Positions 27,362 to 36,149 of a stretch of 64,000 bases of DNA are shown here, in pieces. Numbering within the stretch: the stretch's first letter is position 1; every line of letters starts with the position of its first letter. A model generated the notes under the pieces. It searched no databases, was not told the DNA's origin, and saw only the letters and a list, made by a program, of their open reading frames with translations. This DNA is from Christensenella minuta (GTDB lineage: Bacteria > Bacillota > Clostridia > Christensenellales > Christensenellaceae). The DNA is taken from NCBI RefSeq assembly GCF_003628755.1, contig NZ_CP029256.1:1693585-1757584 (forward strand), given 5' to 3'. Both the position numbers and the translations under genes were made by a program.

Positions 27362-29139
27362 TCCTGCACCTCCACGATTGCCGCAGCCGGACATACATAG
27401 GTGCACAGGCCGCAGCCGTAACACAGGGAAGGCTCGATTCCCACCGCGCCGTCCTTCACGGAAATAGCCGGGCAGCCGATCTCCCGGATACATTTTTTAC
27501 AGCCGATGCAGCTTTTATTGATTTCATAAACCGCTTCCGGTTTGCGCAGGGCAATGCACGGCGCCCGGTAAATGACCGCCGATACGCCGTCAAACTCCGC
27601 CGCCTCTTTTGCCGCAGCAACCGCCGCATTAAAATTGAATGGATTGACGGTCTTTACCCACCCTGCGCCGCTCGCGCGAAGGATCGCCTCTATGTCGATT
27701 TGGGGCGATTCCGTCCCCATCATCGTCCTTCCCGTTCCCGGATGGGGCTGCTGCCCGGTCATCGCCGTCGTACTGTTGTCGAGTACCACCACCGTGATTT
27801 TCGCCTGGTTATAGGCCGCGTTCACGATGCCCGGGATGCCCGTATGGAAAAAGGTCGAATCCCCGATAAAGGCAAAATATTTCTTATCCGGCTCCATGTG
27901 GTAAAGCCCCTGCGCCACAGTGACTCCCGCGCCCATGCACAGGCAGGTGTCTACCATGTCGAGCGGCTTCGCGTTTCCAAGCGTGTAACAGCCGATATCG
28001 CCCGTAAACACCGCCTCCATACCCTTCATTGCCGTTTTTACCGCATAAAAGGACGCTCTGTGCGGGCATCCTGCGCACAGCACCGGCGGGCGGGCAGGCA
28101 GAGCCGGCGGAGTGCTGGCCGCTGTCTCCTTTACCGCGCCGCCGAGGAATCCCGCGATCGCGCCGCGCACAATCTCATGCGTATACTCGCCCGCTGCGGG
28201 AAGATTCCCCGTTTCTTTTCCATAGATATCGAGCCTTATTTTATGCTTCCCCAAAATGTCCGTCAGGCTGCGTTCGATGACCGCATCAAGCTCCTCGATT
28301 ACCAACACTTTATCGAGGTCCTTCATGAATTCCAGGGCGAAGTCTTCCGGGAAAGGATACGGCGTGCCGATTTTTACAAGCGTTACGTTTGCCCCTAATT
28401 CTTTCACCGCTTCCTTCGCATAGGTATAGGCCGCGCCAGACGCCACAATGCCGATGCTGCCGTTCCCTTCCGTGTCGTTGAAGGCACTGTGCGAGAACTC
28501 TTTCCCAATCTCCTTTTGTTTGCGTTCAAGTTCCCCGTGGTTTTTCAGGGACAGGCTGGGAAAAATGACCCAGCGCGGATCCTTTTCAAAACCCGGATAT
28601 TCATGTTTTTCCCTGCGCGGTTCCGCTTCGATCGAAGCGGACGCGTGGCAAATGCGCGTTGTCGGACGCAGGATCACCGGCAGACCCCACCGCTCGGAGA
28701 GGCCGAATGCTTCCTGCACCATCCGGTACGCCTCCTCGGGCGTGGACGGATCGAGCACGGGCAAGTTGGCGAATTTGGCAAAATGCCGCGTATCCTGCTC
28801 TGTCTGCGAAGAAATCGGCCCCGGATCATCCGCGGCAAGTACGACGAGGCCTCCCTTCACGCCAAGATAGGAAAGGCACATCAGCGGATCCGCGGCCACA
28901 TTGAGCCCCATCTGCTTCATCGTCACCAATACGCGCGCGCCTGTGAAGCTGGCGCCCCCGCCAACCTCCACCGCCGCCTTTTCGTTGGACGCCCACTCCA
29001 CATGGATATCCCCCGGATTATGTTTCGCAACCGTTTCCAGCACTTCCGTAGAAGGCGTGCCCGGATATCCGCACACAAGATTGACCCCCGCACGGATCGC
29101 GCCGAGCGCGATTGCTTCGTTCCCCATCAATAATTTCAA
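27358..29139 (-). CDS. iorA: Indolepyruvate:ferredoxin oxidoreductase, alpha subunit
   Basis: A 593-residue thiamine-diphosphate enzyme chain. Residues 1-350 hold the pyrimidine-binding and transketolase-like part (GNEAIALGAIRAGVNLVCGYPGTPSTEV, TMKQMGLNVAADPLM), a middle domain binds TPP (FTGDIGCYTLG, GDSTFFHTGIPGIVNAAYN), and the end has two ferredoxin clusters (CIGCKKCIREIGCPA and CYGCGLCTYVCPA). I set the start at a TTG (29139), since AGGAGG lies five bases upstream; the first ATG after it is too far from any ribosome site. Length equals the family norm. A strong promoter-like pair stands about 40 bases before. Confidence 0.95.
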   Translation of the reverse strand: MKLLMGNEAIALGAIRAGVNLVCGYPGTPSTEVLETVAKHNPGDIHVEWASNEKAAVEVGGGASFTGARVLVTMKQMGLNVAADPLMCLSYLGVKGGLVVLAADDPGPISSQTEQDTRHFAKFANLPVLDPSTPEEAYRMVQEAFGLSERWGLPVILRPTTRICHASASIEAEPRREKHEYPGFEKDPRWVIFPSLSLKNHGELERKQKEIGKEFSHSAFNDTEGNGSIGIVASGAAYTYAKEAVKELGANVTLVKIGTPYPFPEDFALEFMKDLDKVLVIEELDAVIERSLTDILGKHKIRLDIYGKETGNLPAAGEYTHEIVRGAIAGFLGGAVKETAASTPPALPARPPVLCAGCPHRASFYAVKTAMKGMEAVFTGDIGCYTLGNAKPLDMVDTCLCMGAGVTVAQGLYHMEPDKKYFAFIGDSTFFHTGIPGIVNAAYNQAKITVVVLDNSTTAMTGQQPHPGTGRTMMGTESPQIDIEAILRASGAGWVKTVNPFNFNAAVAAAKEAAEFDGVSAVIYRAPCIALRKPEAVYEINKSCIGCKKCIREIGCPAISVKDGAVGIEPSLCYGCGLCTYVCPAAAIVEVQE

Positions 29140-29173
29140 AATTGCCTCCTTGTGGCCTGTCAAAACTCTTTCC

Positions 29174-29202
29174 ATTATACAAAAAAGGGACGCTTTTGTA
29201 AA
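29174..29202 (-). promoter_or_regulatory. Promoter of iorA-iorB-paaK
   Basis: Minus strand TTTACA (29202-29197), 17 bases, TATAAT (29179-29174). Confidence 0.75.
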
Positions 29203-29229
29203 CGAAATGCGCATAGCCGCGCCCCTTTG

Positions 29230-29238
29230 TGTTATAAT
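29230..29238 (+). promoter_or_regulatory. Extended -10 promoter of the NYN gene
   Basis: TGTTATAAT, an extended -10 element, stands 39 bases before the NYN start. No good -35 box is seen at the usual distance. Confidence 0.5.
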
Positions 29239-29277
29239 AGGGTTATATTATTTCAATCGTCAGGAAAGAAGAAGTTT

Positions 29278-30066
29278 ATGGAAAATGAAAATGATAAAAG
29301 GATTGCAGTATTAATCGACGCGGATAACGTTTCCGATAAATATATCTCTTTTATTTTTGATGAGATATCCAACTATGGAATCCCTACGTATAAACGTATT
29401 TATGGGGACTGGACAACGCCGCAGAACGCCGCATGGAAAAAGGTCTTACTGAATTATTCGATCGCCCCGATTCAGCAATACAGCTATACTAAGGGAAAAA
29501 ACGCGACCGATTCGGCGCTCATTATCGACGCGATGGATATTCTGTATTCGGGCAATGTGGACGGTTTCTGTATCGTCTCGTCGGACAGCGATTTCACCCG
29601 GCTGGCGGCGCGCTTGCGGGAAGCAGGTATGTTCGTAGTCGGTATGGGGGAACAGAAGACTCCTTCTCCGTTCATTGCGGCGTGTGAAAAATTTAAATAC
29701 CTCGAGGTCCTTGCTTCCAGTACGGAGGATGCGCAGAAGGCCCCCGCCGAACGGCCGGCTGCAGAAAAAACAGGGCAGAAATCTTCTATGGCAAGCCTTT
29801 TACAGGTCACGCGGGCAATGGAAGCCATCGTCAAAGACATTTCAGACGATGACGGCTGGGCATTCCTCGGCGCAGTCGGAAATTTGCTGAATAAACGCTA
29901 CCCTGATTTTGACTCGCGCAACTATGGTTATCCCAAGCTGTCGCAGTTGGTGGAATCCTTAAAGCAATTCGATATCGACCGGCGGCCGACGAGCAATCCG
30001 CATATCAGGCATGCCTTTATCCGCTTGAAACCTAAAAAGGGAAGAAAAGCAGCCGCAGGGGGCTAA
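29278..30066 (+). CDS. NYN-domain nuclease-like protein with LOTUS/OST-HTH domain
   Basis: A 262-residue cytosolic protein. The N-terminal NYN (PIN-like) domain shows RIAVLIDADNVSDKYISFIF, DWTTPQNAAWKKVL, GKNATDSALIIDAMDIL, and VSSDSDFTRLAARLREAG, which keeps the four acidic residues of a metal-dependent RNase. After a linker rich in Ala and Pro (about 145-170) comes a winged-helix LOTUS domain (GWAFLGAVGNLLNKRYPDFDSRNYGYPKLSQLVESL), which binds RNA or G-quadruplexes in other proteins. The start at 29278 has AGGAAAG upstream. Such proteins are thought to cut or handle RNA; the target is unknown. It is divergent from the iorA promoter. Confidence 0.9.
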   Translation: MENENDKRIAVLIDADNVSDKYISFIFDEISNYGIPTYKRIYGDWTTPQNAAWKKVLLNYSIAPIQQYSYTKGKNATDSALIIDAMDILYSGNVDGFCIVSSDSDFTRLAARLREAGMFVVGMGEQKTPSPFIAACEKFKYLEVLASSTEDAQKAPAERPAAEKTGQKSSMASLLQVTRAMEAIVKDISDDDGWAFLGAVGNLLNKRYPDFDSRNYGYPKLSQLVESLKQFDIDRRPTSNPHIRHAFIRLKPKKGRKAAAGG

Positions 30067-30070
30067 ATCT

Positions 30071-30148
30071 ATGAAGAAAAAATTGGCGGCGGTCCTTTCC
30101 GCCGCCTTGTGCATTTTGCTTCCCCGGCTATCCCGATTATTACGGTAA
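30071..30148 (+). pseudogene. Signal-peptide fragment of a lost gene
   Basis: An ATG seven bases after AGGGGG opens a 25-codon frame MKKKLAAVLSAALCILLP..., a clear signal-peptide start, which ends after a run of arginine and leucine codons. Another frame continues as GYPDYYGNRRIKAKLKDL to a stop near 30222. This looks like the 5' end of a secreted-protein gene joined to foreign or shifted sequence by deletion. It could be a tiny real peptide, but I think that less likely. Confidence 0.4.
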
Positions 30149-30252
30149 CCGGCGTATCAAGGCAAAGCTAAAGGACTTGCCCTCTGCTGCTCACAGACTG
30201 CAAACCCTCCTGCCTGCTTAATTCATTCCTTGCCTGGCTGTTTGGGGGCAGT

Positions 30253-30741
30253 TCAATCTTCTTCCCCGGCTTTTTTCTTTCTGTCCTTCAGATATGGCAC
30301 CAGATACCCATATCCTTCTTCCCCGAGACGGTAATCAGGAATGAACCGGAGCGCCGCTCCGTTAATGCAGTAACGCTGCCCGCCCATCTCATCCGGTCCG
30401 TCGTCAAATACATGCCCCAGGTGAAAATTTCCTTCCGCGCTTCTTACCTCCGTCCGAATCATGCCGTGGGAAAAATCCTTGTGCATGGTAACATGCTCCC
30501 CGCACAATGGTTTTGAAAAACTGGGCCATCCGCATCCCGAGGGAAATTTATCGAAAGAAGAAAATAACGGTTCGCCTGTTATGGCGTCCACATAAATCCC
30601 TTCTCTTTCGCAATCCCAATATTCGCTCGAAAAGGGACGTTCCGTTCCGTCCTCCACCATGACATAATACTGTTCCTGCGGCAAATTTTGTTTTAGCACG
30701 CCATTATCTGGCCGTTTGTAACGGTGTATACGTTCCAGCAT
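30253..30741 (-). CDS. msrB: Peptide-methionine (R)-S-oxide reductase
   Basis: A 162-residue enzyme that reduces the R form of oxidised methionine in proteins. It has FSSEYWDCEREGIYVDAITGEPLFSS, SGCGWPSFSKP, RSAEGNFHLGHVFDDGP and the catalytic cysteine in RYCINGAALRFIP. The two CxxC zinc pairs of many MsrB forms are absent. The start at 30741 is fixed by GGAGGCG and lies inside the 3' end of msrA, overlapping by 38 bases, so translation of the two is probably coupled. The C-terminus is basic. Confidence 0.95.
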   Translation of the reverse strand: MLERIHRYKRPDNGVLKQNLPQEQYYVMVEDGTERPFSSEYWDCEREGIYVDAITGEPLFSSFDKFPSGCGWPSFSKPLCGEHVTMHKDFSHGMIRTEVRSAEGNFHLGHVFDDGPDEMGGQRYCINGAALRFIPDYRLGEEGYGYLVPYLKDRKKKAGEED

Positions 30742-31222
30742 ATTGAAACGCCTCCTTTCCAATATGACAATATCCCTCCGGATGTTTTTCCAGATAATTC
30801 TGATGATACGGTTCCGCCGTATAATAATTTCGCAGCTTTTCCACCTCCGTCACAACCGGACGCGCATACTTCTGCCGGAGTCCTGCAACATACCTCCTGA
30901 TTTCCGCCTCATCCGCTGCGGAAATGTAATAGATCCCCGTCCTGTATTGCGTTCCAAAATCGTTTCCCTGCCGGTTGCGCACCGTAGGATCAATCACTCG
31001 AAAAAACAAATCCAGTATCCCCTTTAGGTCAATTATATTTTCGTTGTAGCGCACCCATACGGTTTCCGCAAAATTCGAGTCGCCGCAGCATACTTCTTCA
31101 TAGGTTGGATTTACTGTCCTGCCATTGGCGTACCCCACCTGAGTAGTAATTATGCCAACCACCTGATCGAAATATTTTTGCAAGCCCCAAAAGCATCCGC
31201 CGGCCAAAAAAATCTCTCTCAT
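30704..31222 (-). CDS. msrA: Peptide-methionine (S)-S-oxide reductase
   Basis: A 172-residue enzyme that reduces the S form of oxidised methionine. It opens with the catalytic motif IFLAGGCFWGLQKYFDQVVG, then TQVGYANGRTVNPTYEEVC, FFRVIDPTVRNRQGNDFGTQYRTGIYY and the C-terminal YHQNYLEKHPEGYCHI with a possible recycling cysteine. It is the first gene of the msrA-msrB pair. The last residues overlap the start of msrB. Defence against oxidants fits an anaerobe exposed to air or host oxidants. Confidence 0.96.
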   Translation of the reverse strand: MREIFLAGGCFWGLQKYFDQVVGIITTQVGYANGRTVNPTYEEVCCGDSNFAETVWVRYNENIIDLKGILDLFFRVIDPTVRNRQGNDFGTQYRTGIYYISAADEAEIRRYVAGLRQKYARPVVTEVEKLRNYYTAEPYHQNYLEKHPEGYCHIGKEAFQYAGTYTPLQTAR

Positions 31223-31431
31223 CCCAGGCCTCCTTTTCTGTCTTCATTTTAGATTATTAAGAGACGCAAATACGCCCGTTTTCCCGCAGGCATAAAATTA
31301 GCTATCCTTCATCAAGCCAGCTTTTTTTACATTCACGCATTTATATGTACCCCATTTACCATGACGCATAATCATTTTTTCGGTAAATTAATGTATATTA
31401 TTAACTTTTTTTGAAACGTTACCCCAAAAGA

Positions 31432-31460
31432 TTGACACTTTTTCCGATTCTGGATAGAAT
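31432..31460 (+). promoter_or_regulatory. Consensus promoter of the InlB-repeat gene
   Basis: TTGACA (31432-31437), 17 bases, TAGAAT (31455-31460), 25 bases before the start. The 170 bases before it hold only AT-rich sequence. Confidence 0.8.
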
Positions 31461-31485
31461 ATTATGTATTAGTTAGGAGAGTTTT

Positions 31486-32385
31486 ATGAAGAAAATTGTT
31501 GTCTTTCTTGTAACCATAGTATTGGTGCTCACATATGCTGTTCCTGCCTTTGCTTATACGGTGGACGTTACCGCCGAACCTGCGGAGGGCGGTGACGTCT
31601 TTGTCAACGACGTTGCCGGCGGCGGAGAAATCGCATCCGGGACAAACGCTACGATAAAAGCGGTCCCCAGGGACGGATATATTTTCGCGGGCTGGTTTCG
31701 TTCGGATGGAACCCAGGTGGATGAGTCCGGTGCCGAATTTACCTATACGCTCGAGGAAGACCGTTCCTATGTTGCGAAATTCGAGAAAAAATATACCGTC
31801 GGATTGGAAGCCTCTCCGCAGGACGGAGGTACCGTCCAGCAAGACGGCACGGAATATATGCTGGGCGCCAGCGTTACCGTAACGGCTACCCCGGCGGAAA
31901 ATTATAATTTCATGGGTTGGTTTACAGACCCCTCATCGGAAGAACCGGTCAGTACGGAGCAGAGCTATACGTTTACGATCGCCGAGGACACGCCCGCAAC
32001 GCTGACCGCAAAATTTGCGGCAACCTACCAGCTTGACCTCACTGTCAGCCCGGAAGGTACGGGAACCGTGACGGGCGAAGGTGCGTTCCCCGGCGGAAGC
32101 GTTGTAACCGTAGGGGCGTCGCCCGAGAAGGACTGGCGTTTCTCCGGCTGGTACGACGCGGCAATCCCGGGTAAAATCATCAGTACGGATGCCGAATATA
32201 CGTTCAACCTTGATGAGAACCGCACATTGGGCGCTCTCTTTGAACGCAGCTATACTTACATTCTGATCTGGGTCCTGATTTGGATCGGTATCTGCTTTGG
32301 GGTGTTCGTAGTTGTAATGCGTACGATCCGCCACTTCCGCATTGCGCGCCGCCGGAACCGCAGAAGGCGTCCGCGGAGATATTAA
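31486..32385 (+). CDS. Secreted, membrane-anchored protein with three InlB B-type repeats
   Basis: A 299-residue surface protein. A signal peptide (MKKIVVFLVTIVLVLTYAVPAFA) is followed by three repeats of about 75 residues (about 24-100, 101-176, 177-254), each with a glycine turn, a GAxVTVxAxPxxGYxFxGWF strand pair and a closing tyrosine-phenylalanine strand. This is the divergent InlB B-repeat (Listeria-Bacteroides type), a beta-grasp module found on surface proteins. A membrane segment (about 256-278) and a strongly basic tail RRRNRRRRPRR end the chain, so it stays in the membrane with repeats outside. A promoter precedes and a terminator follows: a stand-alone gene. Role unknown. Confidence 0.88.
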   Translation: MKKIVVFLVTIVLVLTYAVPAFAYTVDVTAEPAEGGDVFVNDVAGGGEIASGTNATIKAVPRDGYIFAGWFRSDGTQVDESGAEFTYTLEEDRSYVAKFEKKYTVGLEASPQDGGTVQQDGTEYMLGASVTVTATPAENYNFMGWFTDPSSEEPVSTEQSYTFTIAEDTPATLTAKFAATYQLDLTVSPEGTGTVTGEGAFPGGSVVTVGASPEKDWRFSGWYDAAIPGKIISTDAEYTFNLDENRTLGALFERSYTYILIWVLIWIGICFGVFVVVMRTIRHFRIARRRNRRRRPRRY

Positions 32386-32400
32386 TCGCTTTAAAGAATC

Positions 32401-32434
32401 AAAGCCGGTATCCCTGTGGATACTGGCTTTTTTG
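32401..32434 (+). terminator. Terminator of the InlB-repeat gene
   Basis: AAAGCCGGTATCC-CTGT-GGATACTGGCTTT followed by TTTTTGTTT, 15 bases after the stop. Confidence 0.92.
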
Positions 32435-32645
32435 TTTGCCGCCCGCAATATTGGAGCGTGCTGAAAAACTCTCCGAAATATTTTGTTACCCAAAGCGAGT
32501 ATATCGTATCTATCTATTTGCTTCGGAAAATCCTACTTATTGACAGCTGAAACTGTCCTAAAGAAAAAGATGGAAACGCCTTTTTGTTTAAACCACAACC
32601 GCTTTATCTCTCCAGGGTAAAGTGTCATCAGGGAAAATGTGCCGG

Positions 32646-34802
32646 TTACTCCATGGGATTAACGCGGTAAATTTTTGCATTTTGATCCTCATAAAGAACC
32701 GTCAGGCTTCCTCCGAAGTTTTCCATCGGGATCACGTGACCGGGCGAGGCACAAATATAATTCACGCCTAGCCGATAAAGATCGTTCGGATTTAAATACA
32801 GGGAAAACGTATCCCCGGACGGTCCCGGTCCAAGCTCCGTTTCTCCCTCTGTAAAATATAGGAATATATGTGCATATCGATTATAGATATCCTGCTTTTC
32901 CCCATTTTCATCAAACATTTCCCACCGCTCAAGCGCTGGGAAAATATTAGTCGAAGTAATGGTCGGCGCTCCATTCGCAATCAAAAAATTGGAGGTCATA
33001 TCCGCACCAATCCAGATGCCGGGCTCTTTCTCCTGTATTTCCTGTACTGCTTTCGCCAGAGGTTTATCATAGATTGCATCCGTTGTCCGCATAACCGGAT
33101 TTACGAACATCCCTGACAGGAACGCAAGTAAACATACGCATATGATAAATATCGTTTTTAATTTTTTTCTCCGTTGAACGAAGAAATATAGCATAAATGC
33201 ACTCATAACAGCTACAAACCCAACCCAATACGCCATTGGCATACTTTCCGGCAAAATGGAGGTATAATAGGAATGGGCCGCTGAATAAACTGCTATAACC
33301 GAAATCCCTACGCCTGCAGATACCAAAACGATTCGCAGCCATTTTTTCTGGACCAGAGGATTGTCTGTGACCGACAGAATCCTTAAAAAGACGAATATTT
33401 CAATCAGGCATATGATCGGAATAATACGTACTGTCGTATTTGAAAGCAACGTTATTTTAGCAAGCGCCACCGGAAATCCGGCTACAGCGAAAATAAGAAA
33501 AAACATATCTAACGCCAACAGCAATGCAACCAGTAAATCCTTAAATTTTTTCTTCACTAAATATGTAAAAGCAATAATTTCTGTTAATGGGAAAAAGCCA
33601 TACATCATTGCCCCCTCACATGGATTGGCTGTTGCAAGGTATGGCGTTGCAAGATTCGTTGTATAGGAGAACAGGAAATCTGCTCCATCCCCGCCGGTAT
33701 ATACCCTGCTTCCCGGATATACCGTGTTCATCGTCAGCGCAAACGCCTCCTCGGACCGCAAATACCAAAAACCGGCGATCCCTGCAATCACAAGAAACGC
33801 ACCGGCGATATAGAACCATTCGGCTTTCCGCCGCTTTCCATTCTTAAAGTTCGTAACGATGACCCAAACAGCAAGGACGGCAAATACATATAAAAGCGGA
33901 ATCATCCATGCCGGATACAGTGCAAAAATATATGCCAGGCCGCACAGCGCAAATACAAACGCATAAAGCGCCTTTTTCAGCAAATGGTCCGTATTCATGA
34001 AGTGATAGATCATCAGGACCGCAAGCTGGCCCGCCACTAGCATCTCTATAAGGAAATTGATCGCAAACCACCACTGCACCACCGGTGCAAATGCAATAAG
34101 GAATGCCGCCATTACCGAATAGCCTTTTTTTCCCTTAGTCAGCATCATGAACATTTCAAAGGTGACAAGGAACAGCGCGATCATTCTGCCCGCCCAAAAC
34201 CAAGAAAGCCCATATGCCGGCCCAAGCAGAAGATAGCCCCAATAAAAGGGTTTTGCTATTAATGTGATATCCCATACAGGCTGATTGTAAATCGTCAGCA
34301 TATCCGTCGGCCATGCCCGGGAGATCGAATTTGTGATTCCATAATCATTAAATTCCTGCGACATGGCAAGCGGTGTAAATACATTCCATTCATCCGAACG
34401 GATCCCTCGCGTTAGCCCAAACAGCGGCTCTTGAAATCTGCTTGGGTCATCGCCCTTAAAGAGATACGTATTCCAGATGCTCATAGATGATCCATGCAGC
34501 TGCAGGGCTACACAGATTAAGAATGCCGCCAAAGCAAGTGCAAAACGGTATTTGTAAATAAAACTATAAATAATTTTCGGCTGGATTACAAAGTGAAGAA
34601 AAATATAATAACAAAACAGAAAAAAGGCGAGAACACGTTCCGGGCTTTGCAATAAAATCTGCTTCTCGTTTACGATATGTGGAAACAGACGTGTATAAAA
34701 CATTTCCAATCCGCAGGCCGCAAAAATACAAATCCCTACTCCCAGCAGCATCCACAGCAGCGGATGTGCTGTTCTGTAAGTCTTCTTCAGAATACGTTCC
34801 AT
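32646..34802 (-). CDS. Large polytopic membrane protein (DUF7657-like)
   Basis: A 718-residue protein with about 13-14 hydrophobic helices in the first 560 residues and a soluble C-terminal part of about 140 residues. The long outer loop after the third helix reads TRGIRSDEWNVFTPLAMSQEF, a signature of the DUF7657 family, and KGDDPSRFQEPLFG before it. The layout (many helices, first loop with acidic residues, C-terminal soluble domain) resembles GT-C-type lipid-sugar glycosyltransferases such as YfhO. A role in decorating wall or membrane polymers is plausible with the GT2 gene upstream. The gene is poorer in GC than the flanking genome. Substrate unknown. Confidence 0.75.
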   Translation of the reverse strand: MERILKKTYRTAHPLLWMLLGVGICIFAACGLEMFYTRLFPHIVNEKQILLQSPERVLAFFLFCYYIFLHFVIQPKIIYSFIYKYRFALALAAFLICVALQLHGSSMSIWNTYLFKGDDPSRFQEPLFGLTRGIRSDEWNVFTPLAMSQEFNDYGITNSISRAWPTDMLTIYNQPVWDITLIAKPFYWGYLLLGPAYGLSWFWAGRMIALFLVTFEMFMMLTKGKKGYSVMAAFLIAFAPVVQWWFAINFLIEMLVAGQLAVLMIYHFMNTDHLLKKALYAFVFALCGLAYIFALYPAWMIPLLYVFAVLAVWVIVTNFKNGKRRKAEWFYIAGAFLVIAGIAGFWYLRSEEAFALTMNTVYPGSRVYTGGDGADFLFSYTTNLATPYLATANPCEGAMMYGFFPLTEIIAFTYLVKKKFKDLLVALLLALDMFFLIFAVAGFPVALAKITLLSNTTVRIIPIICLIEIFVFLRILSVTDNPLVQKKWLRIVLVSAGVGISVIAVYSAAHSYYTSILPESMPMAYWVGFVAVMSAFMLYFFVQRRKKLKTIFIICVCLLAFLSGMFVNPVMRTTDAIYDKPLAKAVQEIQEKEPGIWIGADMTSNFLIANGAPTITSTNIFPALERWEMFDENGEKQDIYNRYAHIFLYFTEGETELGPGPSGDTFSLYLNPNDLYRLGVNYICASPGHVIPMENFGGSLTVLYEDQNAKIYRVNPME

Positions 34803-35045
34803 ATCGTATCTCTCCTGTTTGTTTTACTATCAATGCCAAGCGATCAAACATTTGCCGCTATTCGTACCATCCTGGGGAATCTCTTCCAGGATGATTGCCC
34901 TCCGGCATCAGGTATGATAATAGTCAATAAAAGTAAGCGGGATTAATTGCAGAATAATCTTAAAAAAGCCACTCTATATAGAAGCTGAGCGGCGATAGCA
35001 TCAGCAATATCCCATTTTCATTCTTATAAAAGGGCACTCCCAGGT

Positions 35046-35987
35046 TTAATCTTTCTTTTCCCGCCCAAAACGCTCCTGCATATCATTAAGACGCATTTCA
35101 AAATCATGTCTGTCCTTCTGCCGCAGAACATCAAGCGTAAGCCCAACAAAAATAGATTGAAGGGCGGCAAGCACGAAGAACCCGCTGGCAATAAACGACG
35201 GGAATTGCGGAACCGTGCCTGTATTAAGATATGTAACCAAAACAGGCAGGAAAAAGCATACTCCTATTGCAAATAAAACAAGGCCGATAATTGAAAAGAA
35301 AGCCAGCGGCTTATAGTTTTTGTAAAATTTAAAAATTGTCTTCAATACCTTAAAACCGTCTGAATAGGTATTGAGCTTAGATTCGCTTCCCTCAGGCCTG
35401 TCACGGTAATCTATGATAACATTGGTAACACGCATATTTTTATCTACTGCATGGATCGTCATTTCCGTCTCTATCTCGAACCCTTTCGATAAAACCGGGA
35501 ACGTCTTCACAAACAGATAGCTAAATGCACGGTAGCCGGTCATAACATCCTTAATATCGCTCTTAAAAAGTGCATTAATCGATTTTCTCACCAAAGAATT
35601 TCCCATATTATGGAACGGACGCTTGTTCTCTGTGAAATAAGTGGAGGACAGGCGATCTCCGACCACCATGTCCGCCTGTTTCCCGAGTACTTCGGCCACC
35701 ATTTGCGGAGCATATTCCGCAGGATAGGTATCGTCTCCATCAATCATCAGATAGCACTCCGCCTCAATTTCACGGAACATCCTCCTGATTACATTGCCCT
35801 TTCCCTGCTTATACTCATATCGTACGGTTGCTCCCGCCTCCCGCGCGATCTCATCCGTATGGTCTGTGGAATTATTATCGTATACATAAATAGCCGCCTC
35901 CGGCAGGACGGCTTTGTAATCGAGAACCACTTTCCTGATCGTTTTGCTTTCGTTGTAGCAAGGGATCAATACCGCAATCTTATCCAT
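35046..35987 (-). CDS. Family 2 glycosyltransferase with two C-terminal membrane helices
   Basis: A 313-residue protein. The GT-A domain shows IAVLIPCYNESKTIRKVV, IYVYDNNSTDHTDEIA, the metal motif CYLMIDGDDTYPAEY and VMTGYRAFSYLFVKTFP with EIETEMTIHA. After residue 230 two membrane helices follow (AFFSIIGLVLFAIGVCFFLPV and FVLAALQSIFVGLTLDVL). This is the pattern of polyprenol-phosphate sugar transferases such as DPM1/GtrB-like enzymes, which load a sugar onto undecaprenyl phosphate for GT-C partners. The membrane proteins on either side could be such partners. A promoter stands just upstream. Confidence 0.92.
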   Translation of the reverse strand: MDKIAVLIPCYNESKTIRKVVLDYKAVLPEAAIYVYDNNSTDHTDEIAREAGATVRYEYKQGKGNVIRRMFREIEAECYLMIDGDDTYPAEYAPQMVAEVLGKQADMVVGDRLSSTYFTENKRPFHNMGNSLVRKSINALFKSDIKDVMTGYRAFSYLFVKTFPVLSKGFEIETEMTIHAVDKNMRVTNVIIDYRDRPEGSESKLNTYSDGFKVLKTIFKFYKNYKPLAFFSIIGLVLFAIGVCFFLPVLVTYLNTGTVPQFPSFIASGFFVLAALQSIFVGLTLDVLRQKDRHDFEMRLNDMQERFGREKKD

Positions 35988-36022
35988 TGGATTTCCTTCT
36001 TTCCTAAATAGTGGGCTTTAAG

Positions 36023-36051
36023 ATTTTATCATATTAAATTGATTAGGTCAA
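36023..36051 (-). promoter_or_regulatory. Promoter of the GT2 gene
   Basis: Minus strand TTGACC (36051-36046), 17 bases, TAAAAT (36028-36023). Confidence 0.7.
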
Positions 36052-36149
36052 CGAAGAGACCTTTATTTCAACGTGCTTCGCTGCGGGCTTTTGTATTCCA
36101 TAAACGCCGCAAACCAATACGCCACTATATAGGAGCTGCCGAATCCGGA

